In this document: positions 61,382 through 64,000 of the stretch, piece by piece | Layout of the letters: the number at the start of each line of letters is the position of its first letter | How positions within the stretch are numbered: the stretch's first letter is position 1 | Assembly: GCA_036493895.1 (NCBI GenBank) | Contig: DASXOZ010000048.1 | Location: 124,001-188,000 of the forward strand | Origin: Candidatus Binatia bacterium | GTDB lineage: Bacteria > Desulfobacterota > Binatia > UBA1149 > CAITLU01 | DNA: 64,000 nucleotides | Direction: 5' to 3' | Made by a program: the position numbers and the translations under genes | Notes under the pieces: model-generated | Told to the model about the DNA's origin: nothing | Seen by the model: the letters and a program-made list of their open reading frames with translations, nothing else | The model's database searches: none

Positions 61382-62371
61382 ATGCAACGCGGACTGCAGG
61401 CGGGGATCGCCCTGGCGATCCTGATGACGGCGAACTCGGCATTTGCGACGCTTGCCGCGGTATGCGGCGACGTCAACGAAACCGGCACGATCACGTCCAG
61501 CGATGCGCTGCTCGTGCTCAAGAAAGGCGTCGGGCAGAACGTCAGCCTGAGCTGCGCAGGGTACGACGAAGAGGTTGCCGCATGCCAGAGCAACCTTACG
61601 ACGTGCAACGAAGACCTGTCGGCCACCAACGCGGACCTCTCCTCGTGCAACGAAAACCTTTCGGCCGCCAACGCGGCCCTCTCCTCGTGCAACGAAGACC
61701 TTTCGGCCGCCAACGCGGACCTCTCCTCGACGAACGCAGACCTGCAAACCTGCCTCAGTCATCCCGTGTGCGGCAATGGCCTCGTCGAGTCGGGCGAGGA
61801 ATGTGACGTGCAGAACCTCAACGGACACACCTGTGCCTCGCTCGGATTCGCCGGCGGAACGTTGGCGTGCTCGACGGGCTGCGCCATCGACGAGAGCGGT
61901 TGCTATGAGACCCGCTTCGATACCAGCGGGGTCACGACCATCGACCACCAGAGCGGGCTCGAATGGGAACAGAAGGACGGGAGCGACGGCTCGGTCAATG
62001 CCGTCGATCCTCACGACGTCGACAACAAGTACACGTGGACCGCTTCGGACACGCCCCCCAGCGGCACGGCGTTCACCGACTTCCTCGCTGCGCTCAACGG
62101 CGCCTCGACCGGCAGCTGTTACGCCGGCCACTGCGACTGGCGTCTTCCGACGCCGGACGAGTTCGCGACGATCCTGCTCTCGGATTGCCCCGATGGCCCC
62201 TGCGTCGTCGATAGCGCGCTGCTTCCGATGCGCGACGGCTTCTATTGGACCGCCGCAACCGACAGCGTCGAGCACACGGGGGCGATCGATGCCGACCTCT
62301 CGAGCGGATTCGTCGGGCTCGGAAGCGACAAGACGAGCAACTTCTTCGTAAGGGCCGTCCGCTCGCGCTGA
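61382..62371 (+). CDS. Secreted dockerin-like, coiled-repeat, DUF1566 protein
   Basis: A 329-residue protein with GGGAGGGA upstream. A signal peptide ends at ANSAFA. Then come a dockerin-like unit (CGDVNETGTITSSDALLVLK), three near-identical 14-residue units such as NLSAANAALSSCNE that form a Cys-containing coiled stalk, one CGNGLVESGEECD unit, and a C-terminal DUF1566 domain (HCDWRLPTPDEFATIL, FYWTAATDS, FFVRAVRSR). DUF1566 resembles the C-type-lectin-like part of surface proteins. The protein looks like a stalked surface adhesin or receptor. The SDAL motif also ends the protein at 1420. Confidence 0.78.
   Translation: MQRGLQAGIALAILMTANSAFATLAAVCGDVNETGTITSSDALLVLKKGVGQNVSLSCAGYDEEVAACQSNLTTCNEDLSATNADLSSCNENLSAANAALSSCNEDLSAANADLSSTNADLQTCLSHPVCGNGLVESGEECDVQNLNGHTCASLGFAGGTLACSTGCAIDESGCYETRFDTSGVTTIDHQSGLEWEQKDGSDGSVNAVDPHDVDNKYTWTASDTPPSGTAFTDFLAALNGASTGSCYAGHCDWRLPTPDEFATILLSDCPDGPCVVDSALLPMRDGFYWTAATDSVEHTGAIDADLSSGFVGLGSDKTSNFFVRAVRSR
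61612..61745 (+). repeat. 42-bp coding repeats
   Basis: About three near-identical 42-bp units encode the 14-residue NLSAANAALSSCNE-type repeat of the DUF1566 protein. High DNA identity suggests recent expansion and possible length variation. Confidence 0.75.
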
Positions 62372-62712
62372 CACCCGTCGGTCCGGCCGAAAGGGTTGCC
62401 GAGCGATTCTGCCGAACGGTTCGGCGACCAGGCCGCGGCAGCCGCGCTCGAGCGGCGCGGGAGCCGAGCGGCCGCGCGCAACGCCCTGGCGGCGCCGCGC
62501 TCTCATCGACGCGTTTTTTCCCTTCGCGCTGCAGCGGTGCTCCGCCCGGAGGGCGAGAAGACGGCGTAACCGCGCGCAGCCAGACTCCGCACGGGTTCGA
62601 CCCTCGCACGAAGCGACGAAATACCCGCAGTCGAGCCATTGCGCCGGCATTCGCGCGTCCCACCTTCACGTCCAAGCGTGGACAAGGAAAGGAGAGGAGG
62701 CGAGGGATCGCG
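62372..62712. other. Intergenic region
   Basis: 341 bases between two secreted-protein genes. The frame of the next gene stays open upstream but has no start signal until the ATG at 62713, which has a strong GGAAAGGAGAGGAGG leader. GC-rich; no gene, terminator or RNA could be supported. Confidence 0.5.
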
Positions 62713-63921
62713 ATGTCCAGTTTCCTGCAAAGTCGCCCGTTCGGGTTCGGGCACAAGAACGTGGACGACTCGGGCGAGGAATTCTCGCGGCACGCCTGGG
62801 TTCGTTCCGATGCGATGTTGCTGGGGCTCGTCGCGGTTGCGCTCATCTCTTCGATCACTGCCGTCTCGCAATGGGTAGAGACGCGTGCGCAGCCGCGTCC
62901 GTCGCGGCAGAGCCCCGCCACCACCGACATGGATGTCGGCACCCCTGCGCTCGAGGTCGGACCGTTCAACCCTGCGGCAAGACGAAGTGCTGCCGAGGAG
63001 GCTCGCGCAGCGGCCCAGGCGGAGCGTTTTCGCGCGGCGAAGAACGACGTGATGACGTACGTGCCCCAGGCGCACGAGGCGGCGCAGCAGAATGAAATTG
63101 CCGCCGACTTGGCTTTTACCAAAGCCGATTACGAGTCGGCCAGCCGTCTTTACGCGCTGGCACGTGCGGGCTACGCGGACGCTTCCGACCGCGCTGTCAC
63201 TGCGCAGGCGGCAGCCGAGAAAACCACGGTGGATTCGCAGGTTGCTGCGGACGCTCGATCCGCACGCTCGGGCGGCAACTCGCGCCAGCAGGCCGCGTTG
63301 CCTGCCGGTTCTTCGTCGCAAATGGCCTCGGACGCCTCCGTGCAAGACCCGGGCTCGCGCGTATCGGGCCGATCACCGATGAACGACGCAGCGGTTGCAG
63401 GCGCTGCCGCCGCACCCGCCGTTGCTGCGCCGTCGATCATCGATGTTCCTCATGACAGCGAAGTTGCAGGAGCGCTGCGGGCAGAAGCGGAAGTTGCCTG
63501 GCCCGGCGGCCAGGTAGCGATGCTGCACGCCGAGCAGGTGCCGCAGGCCGCGGAAGCGCCGCGCGGCGCATCGCGTTCCGGCAATTCCTGGGCCATCGTC
63601 TATGCCCAGACCGCAGGCGGCCGCGCCGGCGGAGGCTGGGGAGCGTGCTGGCGCCACGACGCAGACTCCGCGCGGGCCTGCGCGAAATCGAGTTGCCAGG
63701 ACAACAGCGCGTCGGACCAGCCGTGCGTCGAGATCGCTGCCGGCAAGCCCGGAGAGGACTGCTTCGTCGCTCACGCGCGCGGCTTCGGAGTGTCGGCGGC
63801 CGCGTGTCGCGCGCAGTCGGGCGAAGCCGAGCAGGTCGCGCTGCAGCAGTGCCGGGAGGTGCTTGCGTCCCGCTTCGGCGCCGAATCCGGCTGTCGCATC
63901 TCGTGGTCTTCGGTGCGTTGA
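62713..63921 (+). CDS. Membrane-anchored protein with DUF4189-like C-terminal domain
   Basis: A 402-residue protein from the ATG at 62713. A single TM helix (AMLLGLVAVALISSITAV) follows a 34-residue cytoplasmic start. A long Ala/Glu-rich coiled part (SAAEEARAAAQAERFRAAKN and YESASRLYALARAGYADASD) leads to low-complexity sequence. The last 105 residues contain SWAIVYAQTAGGRAGGGWGA, ARACAKSSCQD and ALQQCREVLASRFGAESGC. That Cys-paired repeat resembles DUF4189, found in secreted and membrane proteins of unknown function. It is probably anchored in the inner membrane with the domain in the periplasm. Confidence 0.65.
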   Translation: MSSFLQSRPFGFGHKNVDDSGEEFSRHAWVRSDAMLLGLVAVALISSITAVSQWVETRAQPRPSRQSPATTDMDVGTPALEVGPFNPAARRSAAEEARAAAQAERFRAAKNDVMTYVPQAHEAAQQNEIAADLAFTKADYESASRLYALARAGYADASDRAVTAQAAAEKTTVDSQVAADARSARSGGNSRQQAALPAGSSSQMASDASVQDPGSRVSGRSPMNDAAVAGAAAAPAVAAPSIIDVPHDSEVAGALRAEAEVAWPGGQVAMLHAEQVPQAAEAPRGASRSGNSWAIVYAQTAGGRAGGGWGACWRHDADSARACAKSSCQDNSASDQPCVEIAAGKPGEDCFVAHARGFGVSAAACRAQSGEAEQVALQQCREVLASRFGAESGCRISWSSVR

Positions 63922-63933
63922 GGCCGTGCGGTC

Positions 63934-64000
63934 TCAGCGCGAGGTGGCGGATCTCAGCATCGCGATCGAAGTGTAGACGACCACCGCCACGACCAGCCAC
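63934..64000 (-). CDS. 3' end of a membrane-protein gene (partial)
   Basis: In one minus-strand frame the last bases encode WLVVAVVVYTSIAMLRSATS, then Arg and TGA (stop at 63934-63936). A hydrophobic helix with a basic tail is typical of the C-terminus of an integral membrane protein. The rest lies beyond the window, so the family is unknown. It is convergent with the preceding gene. Confidence 0.45.
   Translation of the reverse strand, partial: WLVVAVVVYTSIAMLRSATSR

Noticed and set aside
62585-62615. tRNA-like T-loop (GGGTTCGACCC)
   Set aside because: No acceptor, D or anticodon stems can be formed around it; chance GC-rich palindrome.

Overview
The window is a piece of a high-GC chromosome from a Gram-negative bacterium: it encodes an RND tripartite pump, a FadL-type porin, an AsmA protein, lipoproteins with lipoboxes and many secreted proteins. 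Several habits recall uncultured, soil-type lineages near the former Deltaproteobacteria, such as Candidatus Binatota or the myxobacteria-like groups. These are large secreted Cys-rich proteins with repeated CGDG...EECDDGN units, threonine-rich linkers, dockerin-like SDAL motifs, YHYH proteins, and lipid or alicyclic catabolism genes (CaiB/AMACR, enoyl-CoA hydratase, two Baeyer-Villiger-type monooxygenases, COQ4). The taxonomic placement is inference. No rRNA, tRNA, CRISPR array, transposase or integrase was recognised.

Layout. 0.1-1.3 kb: a mosaic of three gene fragments (antitoxin start, glycosyltransferase-like membrane protein, SGNH-hydrolase piece). 1.4-4.4 kb: a secreted dockerin-like protein, then a bufferin-type copper-RiPP operon (BufA2-like precursor, DUF692 MNIO enzyme, DUF2063 partner). 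It is preceded by a duplicated palindrome and contains a triplicated ATGA junction. 4.5-7.6 kb: Lon-N-domain protein, HAD phosphatase, then on the minus strand OsmC and alpha-methylacyl-CoA racemase, separated from them by a 21-bp GGGGTCAGGCACC repeat array. 7.9-11.3 kb: a giant Cys-rich secreted protein. 12.5-15.3 kb: a PhnD-like binding protein with a sensor histidine kinase. 15.3-16.7 kb: a lower-GC, gene-poor island. 16.7-20.8 kb: GNAT, enoyl-CoA hydratase, GluQ, PAP2 phosphatase, ZapG-like protein.

20.8-23.9 kb: COQ4, a TetR regulator and a Baeyer-Villiger-type monooxygenase, with two near-identical operator/promoter modules. 24-27 kb: DUF4056 lipoprotein, VIT-like membrane protein, PPK2. 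27.1-35.2 kb: RND adaptor, pump and outer-membrane factor, followed by two exported proteins. 35.2-41.3 kb: DUF389 membrane protein, SH3-type lipoprotein, secreted proteins, small periplasmic protein. 41.4-46.2 kb: lipase-maturation-factor homologue, FadL porin, zinc alcohol dehydrogenase and a membrane protein, with another triplicated gene junction. 46.4-56.5 kb: YHYH protein, dienelactone hydrolase, phosphoesterase, amidohydrolase, M36 metalloprotease and GT87-like protein. 56.6-64 kb: AsmA, a second Baeyer-Villiger monooxygenase, methyltransferase, dockerin/DUF1566 protein, DUF4189-like protein, and the last 21 codons of a membrane protein running off the end.

The most interesting signals are regulatory or architectural. 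They are the bufferin operon with its duplicated upstream palindrome, two independent tandem triplications that each contain a gene-gene junction, a compact TetR regulon readable directly from the DNA, families of small dispersed palindromes at convergent gene ends, and a C-terminal module shared by unrelated secreted enzymes.
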